Of a stretch of DNA of 64,000 bases, positions 45,367-54,298 are shown piece after piece. Both the position numbers and the translations under genes were made by a program. The notes under the pieces were generated by a model. That model did no database searches. It had not been told where the DNA came from and was given only the letters and a program-made list of their open reading frames with translations. Position 1 is the first letter of the stretch. Each line of letters begins with the position of its first letter. Source of the stretch: Planctomycetota bacterium (GTDB taxonomy: Bacteria > Planctomycetota > Planctomycetia > Pirellulales > Thermoguttaceae); assembly GCA_030612765.1 (NCBI GenBank), contig JAUWNG010000002.1:1-64000 (forward strand). Reading direction: 5' to 3'.

Positions 45367-45731
45367 ATGTGTAAGAGTTTACGTTTCATCGGCTTGGATG
45401 TCCACAAGGATTGTGTGCGGCCAGATTTTCTGGCAGGTTCGGTCATTCTGAGCGCAGCGAAGAATCTCGCCGACGCTGCCGGAAAAGCGAGATTCTTCGC
45501 TGCGCTCAGCAGTGACAAAAATGGCATAGCCGCCAGAAAATCTTGCCACACACCAAGGATTCGATCTTGATTGCCGTTGCCGAGGCCGGACGCGAGTCGG
45601 CGTATGTGCATGGTGAGATTGCCAACGACTGGGGTATTTTCGGAAAAACGCCGAGACGCTTGGCGAAAGGCCGCTTACTCCAATGCTGCCATGAAGCCGG
45701 GCCTTGCGGATATGCCCTCTGCCGAAAGATG
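45367..45731 (+). pseudogene. IS110-family transposase fragment, split by an insertion
   Basis: The fragment opens MCKSLRFIGLDVHKD, the catalytic DEDD/RuvC-like start of IS110 transposases. It is broken at HKD by a 141 bp element. If the element and one 8-base copy are removed, the frame reads FIGLDVHKDSILIAVAEAGR without a shift and continues YVHGEIANDWGIFGKTPRRL to CHEAGPCGYALCRK. Homology ends near 45731, so the remaining 200-plus residues are gone. The IS is therefore dead twice over. Confidence 0.85.
45413..45553. mobile_element. 141 bp element inserted in IS110 remnant
   Basis: Terminal inverted repeats of 22 bases (45413-45434 and 45532-45553) differ at two positions and end in TTTTCTGGC. 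CAAGGATT is duplicated at 45405-45412 and 45554-45561. The core has TCTGAGCGCAGCGAAG and its complement, also seen at 16862 and 63222. Confidence 0.93.
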
Positions 45732-46040
45732 AAAAAGGACGGACAACGGAACGTGCAACGGCGAGGCCGGAAGGAGGAATCCTCGCCCCCGGCTATTTGT
45801 ATGGCGTCGGCAGTGCAACAGCGGCTGTACCCCCTCCGTGGCGCTGTATTGCTGCGAACATGCGGCATTTTCCGCATTTCCGCCTCCTCGACCGCGATTG
45901 GTAAAGTGGAAATTGCTGGAAAAATTTGTCGCTTCCGTGGATAATAAGGGTTCAGCCATCCGCGGAGTTCGCGTGGGACAGGTTGGCAACCTGTCCTACA
46001 AAGGGCGAAGGACAAATCAGTACAGCAGGTTGTTGCGACA

Positions 46041-49000
46041 ATGATCCACAAACGATCGAGAAAACGGACCCGTGAAATCGGCGGAACCCGAAACCCGGCC
46101 CGGCGTAGACTTCCTTTCCACCGAGGGCTGTTCATCGAACCGCTCGAGTCCCGGCAGTTGCTCTCGGTAACGCTTTCCTCGATCGGCGGCCAATCGGTGT
46201 TCGCCGGCGCGCCGTTGAACGTCGCCCTGGACGGCGAATCGGAAAACCCGCTGAGCTACACCGTCGAGGTGAGCAACGCCAACCTGACAGCGACCGTTTT
46301 CGAGGACAACCCGAGCATTCGGATCGCCATCGACGACGACGCCAACGACATCCACGGAAACGTCACGATCCAACTGTTCGAGGATCTCGTGCCGGATACG
46401 GTCGACCGGATCATGGCCCTGATCGACAGCGGCTACTACGACGGTTTGACTTTCCATCGGATCATCGACGACTTTATGATCCAGGGCGGCGATCCAGACG
46501 GCGACGGGACCGGCGGCCCGGGCTTCCAGTTCGACGACGAGTTCACTTCCGAGCTGCAATTCACCAGTGCCGGCCTGCTGGCAATGGCCAACAGCGGCGA
46601 CGACACGAACGGCTCACAGTTCTTTATCACCCTCGCCGAAACCCGCTGGCTAGATTTCCAGCACACGATCTTCGGAATGGTCACCGAGGGAATGGACATC
46701 GTCGAGCAGCTTAGCGAGGTTTCCGTCGATGTGAGCCACGCCCCGCTGAGCGACGTTATTATGACCTCGGTCACGGTCGTCGACGACGTTGAGGACGCGG
46801 TCTTGCGGCTTTCCGCCTCCGACGGCGCCACCGGAACGGCCGACGTTACGGTTACCGTCACCGACACGGTTACGAGCGAAACGACCACCGAAACGTTCCA
46901 GGTTACGGTCGCCGCGGACACGACGAACAACTTGCCGTATCTGGAACAGATCGCTCCGATCATCACCGGCGTGAACACCCCGGTCACCGTCGACATACCC
47001 GCCACGGACGTGGAGGGTGACGAGATTACCTACTCGGCGTCGGTTTCTCCCGTCAATGCCAATCTTACCGTCTCGATCGACGAAAACACCGGCGAATTGA
47101 CCGTCACTCCGTCGAACGGCGTTTACGGCGTATTCAGCATTCTCGTGGGCGTGAGACAATCGACCAGCAACAACTGGGATACGCAGTACGTGCCCGTCTA
47201 CGTCAATCCCGCCCCGCCGACCGGCGTTGCCTTGGTCTCCACGTCCGACACGGGCGGGAGCGATTCGGACGCCGTCACGAATCTGAACAACTCGGCGGGC
47301 CAAACCCTGGAGTTCGAGATAGAAGGCGTTGCCATAGGCACGCTGGTCGAGTTGTTCGCCGACGGCGAACTGATCGGCCAAACCACCGCCGTGGGAACCA
47401 CCTTGACCATCGTCACCGACGGCACGACAACCCTGACCGACGGTACGCACGAGTTCACGGTCAAACAGACCCTATTGGACGAGGCGGTCGACGTCGGCAA
47501 CCTGGAAACGACCATCGATCTGGAAAGCGACTTCTCCACGCCCCTGACCGTTACGATCGATACCGTTGGGCCGGTTATCACTTCCAATCCGGTGACGACC
47601 GCCTACGAGGAAGAAACGTACATCCATCAAGTGTCGGCCGAGGACGACACCGGCGACGTTGCATTCAGTCTGGATCAGGCGCCGACCGGAATGACTATTG
47701 ATCCGGACACCGGACGGATCACCTGGACCTCCATCACCGGCGCGGGAACGACCGAACAGGTGGTCGTTAAGGTCGCCGACACGGCGGGCAACGTCGCCGA
47801 GCAGACCTTCGATCTCACGATTGCAGGCCCCAACACAACGCCGGTACTAACCCCCGCCGCTCCGGAAATCGGCGCTACCGATCAAAACACGACCACGACA
47901 TTCAGCTTGACCGCCACGTTCATCAACAACGGCGAAGGCACAACGATCATCACCGACGCCGACCAATCGGACGCCGTGGGCGGAATCGCCGTGGTCGGCC
48001 TTGCCGGCAACGGCGTCTGGTCATATTCGCTCGACGGCACGACGTTCACGGACATCGGCGACGTATCGGAGACTTCGGCGTTGTTGCTGCCCGCCGACGC
48101 CTCGTTGCGTTACACTCCGGACGGCGAAAACGGCGAAACGGCGACCATCAGCTACGCGGCCTGGGACGGGACCACGGGGCACGACGGCATTTCCGCGGTG
48201 GACACGACCTCCGGCGGCGATCATTCGGCCTTCAGCCTCGAGTCGGACACCGCCTCGTTGACCGTCACGACGGCCACCGGAAGCATCTCCGGCTTCGTCT
48301 ACGTCGACACCGACAACGACGGCCTGCGCGTCACGCCCGGCGGACAATCACACCTGGCAATGCAAGGCGTCGTCGTGCGGCTCCTGGCGGCGGATGGGGA
48401 AGGAAATTGGACGCAACTCTCAAGCGTATCGTCCGGGGCCGACGGCTCCTACCGCTTCGACAACCTGACCCCCGGAACCTACCGGATGCAAGAGGTTCAG
48501 CCGGCTGGATACCTCGACGGCAAGGATACCCTGGGAACAATCGGCGGCACGGTCCGCGGCGCGCTCGCGCAAGACCAATTCGAGATTCAACTGGGAGCGA
48601 ACGAAAACGCCGTCGAATACAACTTCGGTGAGCGAGGGCTGTTGCCCGGCTCTATCTCCTTGCGGTTTTGCCTGGCGTCCGCTCCCGCGATGCCCCAGAA
48701 CGTCACGCCCGTCGATACGGATCAGACTCCTCCGGCCGGATATTCGATTTCGGCCGACGATGGTCTGATCTCCGCCGCCGAGGCCGCGACTACCGGATTC
48801 ACATTCAGCGGCGCCGAAGTGGGCACGACCTACAACTACACGGTTGCCAGCAGCGGCGGAGCCGGCACGGCGAGCGGAACCGGCACGATTGTCTCCGCGA
48901 CGCAACAGGTTGCGAGCATCGACGTTTCCGCTCTTCCCGACGGCGAACTGACCTTCAGCGTGACTTTGACCGACGCGATGGGCAACACGGGCTTTGCCGC

Positions 49001-49937
49001 AACGGCCGCCGCCACGCTCGACCAGACCGCCCCAGCCGGTTATTCGGTCGGACTGAGCGACGACCGGATCGATGAAACCGAAGCCCCAAACACTTTCTTC
49101 CAAATCAGCGGCGGGGAAGTAGGCGCGGCTTTCAGCTATACAATCACCAGCGACGGCGGGGCCGGATCGGTCGCCGGCAACGGAACAATCACGTCCACGG
49201 CGCAAGTGATCTCCGGCATCGACGTCTCGGGACTGCCCGACGGCACGTTGACTTTCAGCGTCATCTTGACCGACGCGGCGGGCAACGTGGGCGCGGCCGA
49301 AACGGCCGCTACCACGCTCGACCAGGACGCACCGGCCGGCTATTCCATTACGACCGACGACGACCTGATCGGAGCCGCCGAGGCCGCCACTACCAGCTTT
49401 ACCTTCGCCGGCGCCGAGCCTGGCACAACCTACAACTACACCGTCACCAGCGCCGGCGGCGATGGAGAAGTTACCGGATCCGGGACGATTACTTCGGCCG
49501 ACGAGCAAGTGATGGGCATCGACGTCTCGAATCTGCCCGACGGAATCCTGACCTTCAGCGTCACACTGACCGACGCCGGCAACAAGACCGGCGCCGCCGT
49601 GACGGCCGCCGCCATGCTGGACAAGACGGCCCCGGCCGGTTACACCATCGCGCCCTACGACGACGTGGTCGATGCGGACACGGCGACGGACACCGGATTC
49701 TGGATCATTGACGCCGAGCCGTTCACAACCTACGTCTACACCATCACCAGCGACGGCGGCGAGGGATCGGTGACCGGATATGGAACGACTACCCTAAGCG
49801 ATTATCCCGTGAATGACATCGACGTATCTTCCTTGCCCGACGGGTTGTTGACCATCAGCGTCACGCTTATGGACGCCGCCGGCAACGTCGGCGTCGCCGC
49901 CACGGCCACCGCCACACTGGACCAAAGCGGCAGTTGA
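46041..49937 (+). CDS. LEPR-XLL surface protein with cyclophilin domain
   Basis: A 1298-residue predicted surface protein. FIEPLESRQLLSV near residue 35 is the planctomycete LEPR-XLL export/anchor signal. Residues 80-250 form a cyclophilin-type prolyl isomerase (HGNVTIQLFEDLVPDTV, DGLTFHRII, IQGGDPDGDG, NGSQFFITL). Then come cadherin/Ig-like regions, an SdrD-B-like domain (SISGFVYVDTDNDG) and four 100-residue Ig-like repeats at about 894-1293. Aspartate-rich composition suits calcium binding. It may fold or cross-bind other surface proteins. Confidence 0.85.
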   Translation: MIHKRSRKRTREIGGTRNPARRRLPFHRGLFIEPLESRQLLSVTLSSIGGQSVFAGAPLNVALDGESENPLSYTVEVSNANLTATVFEDNPSIRIAIDDDANDIHGNVTIQLFEDLVPDTVDRIMALIDSGYYDGLTFHRIIDDFMIQGGDPDGDGTGGPGFQFDDEFTSELQFTSAGLLAMANSGDDTNGSQFFITLAETRWLDFQHTIFGMVTEGMDIVEQLSEVSVDVSHAPLSDVIMTSVTVVDDVEDAVLRLSASDGATGTADVTVTVTDTVTSETTTETFQVTVAADTTNNLPYLEQIAPIITGVNTPVTVDIPATDVEGDEITYSASVSPVNANLTVSIDENTGELTVTPSNGVYGVFSILVGVRQSTSNNWDTQYVPVYVNPAPPTGVALVSTSDTGGSDSDAVTNLNNSAGQTLEFEIEGVAIGTLVELFADGELIGQTTAVGTTLTIVTDGTTTLTDGTHEFTVKQTLLDEAVDVGNLETTIDLESDFSTPLTVTIDTVGPVITSNPVTTAYEEETYIHQVSAEDDTGDVAFSLDQAPTGMTIDPDTGRITWTSITGAGTTEQVVVKVADTAGNVAEQTFDLTIAGPNTTPVLTPAAPEIGATDQNTTTTFSLTATFINNGEGTTIITDADQSDAVGGIAVVGLAGNGVWSYSLDGTTFTDIGDVSETSALLLPADASLRYTPDGENGETATISYAAWDGTTGHDGISAVDTTSGGDHSAFSLESDTASLTVTTATGSISGFVYVDTDNDGLRVTPGGQSHLAMQGVVVRLLAADGEGNWTQLSSVSSGADGSYRFDNLTPGTYRMQEVQPAGYLDGKDTLGTIGGTVRGALAQDQFEIQLGANENAVEYNFGERGLLPGSISLRFCLASAPAMPQNVTPVDTDQTPPAGYSISADDGLISAAEAATTGFTFSGAEVGTTYNYTVASSGGAGTASGTGTIVSATQQVASIDVSALPDGELTFSVTLTDAMGNTGFAATAAATLDQTAPAGYSVGLSDDRIDETEAPNTFFQISGGEVGAAFSYTITSDGGAGSVAGNGTITSTAQVISGIDVSGLPDGTLTFSVILTDAAGNVGAAETAATTLDQDAPAGYSITTDDDLIGAAEAATTSFTFAGAEPGTTYNYTVTSAGGDGEVTGSGTITSADEQVMGIDVSNLPDGILTFSVTLTDAGNKTGAAVTAAAMLDKTAPAGYTIAPYDDVVDADTATDTGFWIIDAEPFTTYVYTITSDGGEGSVTGYGTTTLSDYPVNDIDVSSLPDGLLTISVTLMDAAGNVGVAATATATLDQSGS
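48720..49919. repeat. Four tandem 300 bp repeats in the surface protein gene
   Basis: Units begin at 48720, 49020, 49320 and 49620, each with GAY(C/A)AG...GCCGGNTATTC and ending at ACGCTGG-like text. Length is exactly 300 bases, 100 residues each. Confidence 0.9.
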
Positions 49938-50125
49938 CGTTCGCACGGAGAGGTGTTTGCCGTTCATTGGGGCACGGAATAATAGTGTCTGGCAAACGCC
50001 CGCCGGCTGCGCCCGGCGGGGTGGAAAACAGCCGCAATTTCTCCCCGCGACCGCAGTCGCGGGGCGTTTCATCTCACCGACATTGGTTGTCTGAGAGTCA
50101 ATGAATGATTTTCGATACGCGTTCT

Positions 50126-51577
50126 TTAGTACCGATAGTCCAGGCCGAAGTTGAGTCCTTGCGCCCAGTAATCGGACACGATGAACTTGGCCTCTGGCGC
50201 CGGGTATCCGACCAGTGCGCCGGGCGGAAATTGAGACGGATTCAGATTCATGTCGATCTGATCGGCCGGCCGGGCAACCCGGCTCCAATAGAGGAACGTG
50301 TATCCGAAAGTGGCCTTCAGACGGGGCGTAAGATCGTAGCCGACGTTGATGCCCAATTCGGGGATTGCCGAGAAGCTGCTCTGCCGGCTCGTGCCGGAGT
50401 TGGTCGGAAGGGCCAACATCCCGTCGTTGTAAGTGACCGGTGCTTGCTGTGGGACCGCAACCGTCGTGGCGCCGGCGACGCGGAGACGGGATCGGGTGCC
50501 GCCCAAGGCGAGCTTGGCCAGAAACTCAAACGACAAACGGCGATGTCGGGTCTTGGCCGATATCCCCAACTCGCCACCGTGGAACTCGTTCTCGGCGCCG
50601 AACCAATCGGACGTGCCGATGACGGTCCCGATCGGAATGACTCCTACCCTGCCGATGTACGTCGTCGAGGAATCAACGGCCAGATTCTCGGCGAATCGGC
50701 TGTATCGGTAGCCGGCCAGAAAGTCCAACTGGCCGTTGCACCCGCGCACCACGACTTTCCGGTACAGCAACGCCAGCGACGTCAATTCATTGCTCACGGC
50801 GGCGTCCAGCCAGCCGGTTTGCTGGTTGGGGTAGGCAAGGATCACGGCGTCTTGTTGAAAGGCTTGGGCGTTGTAGAACGGTCTCGCCAGGATCGAATGG
50901 TCATTGCTGGTTTGCCGGTAATTCATCTTGCCGCTGCCGAAAAACAGGTAGGTTGCCTCGAACGCCTCGTCCCTGTAGGGCGACATCCAGCAGCCGAGCG
51001 TAAACCGGGCGCCGGATCGAATGCCCAGATCGACGCCGCGTCCGCCGATTAAAGTGCTTGTTCCCGGTAGCCCGAGGACGCCGGCTTGGTTCCGCGCCGT
51101 GCCGGCGACGCTGGTGGTCGCCAGCGGCGGCAGATTGGACGATTTGCCCCACCACATCAGATATTCGCCGCTGAACCAAAACCGACTGCGGAATGGATCG
51201 GGGCAGACGCCGATTTCGCACTCGCTCGGACAGCCCCATTCCTCGCTGCACGTTTGACTAAGACCGGCGACCGCGCCTTCCTCGGACCATTGGCCGATGC
51301 CTTCGTAGACCGGCGGCTCCGCTATTTGCCCCATCGGCCGAGCGATACGCTCGTATTGGCGCGGCGGTTGTTCCGTAGTGTAGCCGACCGGCTGCATTTC
51401 ACGGTGGACTTGCCACGGCGCGAGCGAGGCAACGTCGGATTCGGCCCGGAGCGGCGTCCCGCTAAGTATGCCGACAAGCGACAACACGCAGACAAGGCGT
51501 TGCGATCGAAATCGCAAACGGTCCGTCGCCGAGCGCGTACCGGCGGTGGGGGAAGTGCAAAACAGGGAGAACTGCAT
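50126..51577 (-). CDS. BBP7-family outer-membrane beta-barrel protein
   Basis: A 483-residue protein of the BBP7 family, found mainly in planctomycetes. It has a signal peptide (LVCVLSLVGILSGTPLRAE), a Cys-containing middle (CSEEWGCPSECEIGVCPDPF) and a barrel that opens with RFWFSGEYLMWWGKSSNLPP and ends with an aromatic residue strand (GLNFGLDYRY). The function is unknown; a porin or structural role is assumed. AGGA lies before the ATG at 51577. Confidence 0.88.
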   Translation of the reverse strand: MQFSLFCTSPTAGTRSATDRLRFRSQRLVCVLSLVGILSGTPLRAESDVASLAPWQVHREMQPVGYTTEQPPRQYERIARPMGQIAEPPVYEGIGQWSEEGAVAGLSQTCSEEWGCPSECEIGVCPDPFRSRFWFSGEYLMWWGKSSNLPPLATTSVAGTARNQAGVLGLPGTSTLIGGRGVDLGIRSGARFTLGCWMSPYRDEAFEATYLFFGSGKMNYRQTSNDHSILARPFYNAQAFQQDAVILAYPNQQTGWLDAAVSNELTSLALLYRKVVVRGCNGQLDFLAGYRYSRFAENLAVDSSTTYIGRVGVIPIGTVIGTSDWFGAENEFHGGELGISAKTRHRRLSFEFLAKLALGGTRSRLRVAGATTVAVPQQAPVTYNDGMLALPTNSGTSRQSSFSAIPELGINVGYDLTPRLKATFGYTFLYWSRVARPADQIDMNLNPSQFPPGALVGYPAPEAKFIVSDYWAQGLNFGLDYRY

Positions 51578-51773
51578 GGACTCGATCCTGCATTTGTAGT
51601 CCCCCCCATTGAAGACAACATAGATACGGACTGCACGGTTATCGGCAGTTTTCGGCCCGCACTTGAGACTTTTTCAGAGAAGTAGGCCGGGTCGCGACCC
51701 GGCACATTTTGGTAAACAACGCCGAGCAAATGCAAACAGTCGCTGGGGTGCAACCCGGCCTACTCATTCAGGT

Positions 51774-52562
51774 TCAGAGGCTCGAACACCAGCGGACGTG
51801 TTCGACCAAAGCCGCGTCGGGCCGGGCGAACATTGTCGCCAGACGGACCGAAAGCGGCGTCGCGACCCCGTTTCGTCGCAATTCGCCCAGATAGCTCCGC
51901 AGCAACTCCAAACACTCAGGCCGCGATTCCATCAGGAAATGGACCCACGCCCACGACTGCGCGTAATCGTCTTGCGTCATGTCTTGCGCGGCCGCAAGCT
52001 GCTCCAGACGCCGCAGGTCGGGCCGCCAGTTCTCGCGCTCGATACGCTCGGCAAGCAGTTCGAGGTGCGGGCGGTTGAGGCCCCGCCGGCCACGCGGAAC
52101 CTCAAAATACTCGGCGATTCCCTCGTCGAGCCACAGCGGGACGTTCGGCGCGACCGAGTGCAGATAGCCGTGCGTGACCTCGTGCCGCAAGTCCTCGGCC
52201 ATCCGGTCGCCCCACTGGGCGTAGACCGTCAGCCGTACGTCGGTCTCGACGAAAAACGCCCGGCGATCGGGAAATCCCGGATGATTCAGCCGCATGAACT
52301 TGTGAAACCGGTCGGGATTCTCGAACAAATACACGTGGATCGGCTCGTCGGAACGCGGCAGCGAAAGCCGCCGACACAATTCCGTCCGCTGCGCGGTCAG
52401 TTCCTCGAACAGCCGATGATGCGCGGAGAGCGGGAAATCACTGTGTATTTCCAGTTGTTCGCGGACCAGCGTGTTCCTCTCGGGCAGCGTCAGCCGGCCG
52501 GCCGGAGTCCCGGCGCAACCACCCGCTAATAGCACGGCAAGTATGACAGAAACCGATCGCAT
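51774..52562 (-). CDS. DUF1570 lipoprotein, predicted zinc metallopeptidase
   Basis: About 262 residues. The lipobox LLAGGC follows a short hydrophobic signal, supporting the ATG at 52562 over a longer frame from 52601. LRHEVTHGYLHS contains an HExTH zinc motif (HEVTH) with a downstream glutamate in WLDEGIAEYFE, the pattern of DUF1570/gluzincin-like proteins. It is probably anchored in the envelope and degrades an unknown target. Confidence 0.8.
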   Translation of the reverse strand: MRSVSVILAVLLAGGCAGTPAGRLTLPERNTLVREQLEIHSDFPLSAHHRLFEELTAQRTELCRRLSLPRSDEPIHVYLFENPDRFHKFMRLNHPGFPDRRAFFVETDVRLTVYAQWGDRMAEDLRHEVTHGYLHSVAPNVPLWLDEGIAEYFEVPRGRRGLNRPHLELLAERIERENWRPDLRRLEQLAAAQDMTQDDYAQSWAWVHFLMESRPECLELLRSYLGELRRNGVATPLSVRLATMFARPDAALVEHVRWCSSL

Positions 52563-52610
52563 GGGGGGAGGATAGTAGCAGATTCCCCCGCCGGTCGCCA
52601 TGCCGAAAAG

Positions 52611-52674
52611 TCATTTAGCCCCCGGTTAATACACCGGGGGCACGTCTGGCGCCCTTTTTCAACGGGCTAAATGA
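52611..52674. repeat. TCATTTAGCCC palindromic element
   Basis: TCATTTAGCCC at the left and GGGCTAAATGA at the right, with a CCCCGG stem and CCCTTTTTCAACGGGC inside. It contains the right-end sequence of the CTAA family, so it may be a fusion of two element types. Confidence 0.7.
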
Positions 52675-52693
52675 TGAACGTGCTCGATCCAAT

Positions 52694-53848
52694 TTACCCT
52701 CGATGGGCAATCAACTCGTCCAGTTCCGCCTTCAGCCGGTCGATTACTTCGTCGAAGGAGAACGCCCCGAGCGACGTTGTGCCGCGTTTCAGATTGACCG
52801 AGTTCGGACCGCACCAAAGTCCCAGGTCGGCGTGATCGGTCTCGCCGGGGCCGTTCACCCGGCACCCCATCACGGCGATGGTGATTGGATGCTCGGCCGC
52901 GTATCGTGTCGCTTCCCGCACGCGCATGGCAAGCTCGACGAACGCCTCGTTCTCGACCCGCGAGCAGCTCGGGCAACTGATGATGTTCAGTTTTGTAGGG
53001 TGCGTGAAACGCACCGCTTGGCTTCGATCGCCGCCGCCGGCCACGTCGGCCAAAATCTGCCGGCCGGCGGTGATTTCCTCGTGCTTCTGGGCCGCCGGGA
53101 CGGTCAATGAGACGCGGATCGTGTCGCCGATGCCCTCGGCCAGTAGCGGTTCGAGCGCGGAGCGGGTTTTCAGAATCCCTTCGGGCGGCATTCCGGCCTC
53201 GGTCACGCCCAGGTGCAGCGGCACGTCGGGCCGCCGGGCGGCAAAACGCCGGTTCACTTCCACTACCCGCGCTGGATCGGAATCCTTCAGCGACACGCAA
53301 TAGCGGACGAATCCCAGCCGGTCGAGTAGTTCGCAGTGTTCCAAGGCGCTTTCGAGCATCGCTTCGAGCGGGTCGGCGGCGTGCTTGTCGCGTTGATCGG
53401 GATCGACCGAGCCGCAATTCACGCCGACCCGCATCGCGCAATCATGCTCTCCGGCCACGTCTGCCAGGAAGCGGACCTTGTCCCGCCAAGGCCGCTCGCG
53501 CTGATAGTGATAGAGATGGCCCGGGTTGTAGCGAATCTTGTCGACCAGCGGAGCGACGTCGGCCGCCAACCGGTAGTTTTCTTGTAAATCGACGGAGAGA
53601 TTCACGTTCGGACAGCGGCGTCGGATTTCGGCCAGCGCCTCGCAATCGCGCTCGGAATCGGCGGCGATCCGCACGATGCCCGCCCCCGCCTTGGCCAACT
53701 GGCTGACCTGTGCGACGGTCGCCTCGACGTTGGTCGTTTTCGTGGCGCACATGCTCTGCACCACTACGGGATTGCCGCTGCCGATCGTCACCGAGCCGAC
53801 TTTCACGGATCGGGTGGGATTGCGGTCAGTTTTGGGGTCAGAGCGCAT
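52694..53848 (-). CDS. ispG: 4-hydroxy-3-methylbut-2-enyl diphosphate synthase
   Basis: IspG (GcpE) is the [4Fe-4S] enzyme of the MEP isoprenoid pathway. The 384 residues show [19 protein letters not shown] near the start, [10 protein letters not shown], and cluster cysteines in [10 protein letters not shown] and [11 protein letters not shown]. Length is that of the short bacterial form. The ATG and first nine codons are formed by a dispersed repeat (GGGGTCAGAGCGCAT read on the minus strand). No other dxs/dxr genes are nearby. Confidence 0.94.
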   Translation of the reverse strand: MRSDPKTDRNPTRSVKVGSVTIGSGNPVVVQSMCATKTTNVEATVAQVSQLAKAGAGIVRIAADSERDCEALAEIRRRCPNVNLSVDLQENYRLAADVAPLVDKIRYNPGHLYHYQRERPWRDKVRFLADVAGEHDCAMRVGVNCGSVDPDQRDKHAADPLEAMLESALEHCELLDRLGFVRYCVSLKDSDPARVVEVNRRFAARRPDVPLHLGVTEAGMPPEGILKTRSALEPLLAEGIGDTIRVSLTVPAAQKHEEITAGRQILADVAGGGDRSQAVRFTHPTKLNIISCPSCSRVENEAFVELAMRVREATRYAAEHPITIAVMGCRVNGPGETDHADLGLWCGPNSVNLKRGTTSLGAFSFDEVIDRLKAELDELIAHRG

Positions 53849-53936
53849 TTAGGGGAATTTGAGGGGAATTTGGGGTCAGAGCGCATTTAGTCAATAGCGA
53901 AACCGCACTAATGACTAATGGCGCTCTGACCCCAAG
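53834..53936. repeat. GGGGTCAGAGCGCATTTAG repeats
   Basis: Two direct copies (53834-53852 and 53872-53890) and one inverted CTAATGGCGCTCTGACCCC copy (53918-53936). GCGAAACCGC in the middle echoes the heptamer-array tail. The first copy provides the ispG start codon. Confidence 0.85.
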
Positions 53937-53940
53937 TCCA

Positions 53941-54186
53941 TCACGTGACAGCCATTTCCTTTGCGTTTTGGACGACGATTTTCGGGTTGGGATTTTTCGG
54001 CGGCACGGGCAGCCCTTTTTCCGCCAGAAGCGCCACGTGTTCCTTCATGCCCCACTTGGCCTGGTAAAGACAGTCTTCAATCGAGTGTCCGATGCCGGTG
54101 AAGCCCTCGATTTCCGTGGAATAGAAGCCGAAAAAGCTCGGGTCTTCGGTGGCTTCGATTACGAGCGAGTACGGTAGTTCGATCAT
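53941..54186 (-). CDS. hicB: HicB-family antitoxin
   Basis: An 81-residue protein with the HicB partial RNase-H fold: YSLVIEATEDPSFFGFYSTEIEGFTGIGHSIEDCLYQA is spread over the first half, and a C-terminal KGLPVPPKNP tail follows. HicB neutralises the HicA mRNA interferase. GAGGTG lies 5 bases before the ATG. Directly upstream is a 14-codon remnant of hicA, so this antitoxin has lost its toxin and may be decaying or acting as a free regulator. Confidence 0.82.
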   Translation of the reverse strand: MIELPYSLVIEATEDPSFFGFYSTEIEGFTGIGHSIEDCLYQAKWGMKEHVALLAEKGLPVPPKNPNPKIVVQNAKEMAVT

Positions 54187-54226
54187 AACATCACCTCACA
54201 GCATTCATTATGTGAGGTTGGCGGCT

Positions 54227-54271
54227 TTACCCGTCTTTTTCAAGGAGACGCACAACTTCGCTGAATTTCAA
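54227..54271 (-). pseudogene. hicA toxin remnant
   Basis: The TTG at 54271, with GGGAGG six bases upstream, opens MKFSEVVRLLEKDG and then meets TAA. This is the normal HicA N-terminus; the double-stranded RNA-binding body with its catalytic histidine is missing. About 40 bases later hicB begins. Position and order match hicAB operons. Confidence 0.75.
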
Positions 54272-54298
54272 TTGCAGCCTCCCTTTTTTATTGTTGTC

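Noticed and set aside
45367-45731. Active IS110 element
   Set aside because: The transposase is interrupted and lacks its C-terminal half, and no IS ends were found.
53941-54186. Functional hicAB toxin-antitoxin pair
   Set aside because: Only 14 codons of hicA remain, so the toxin cannot be active.
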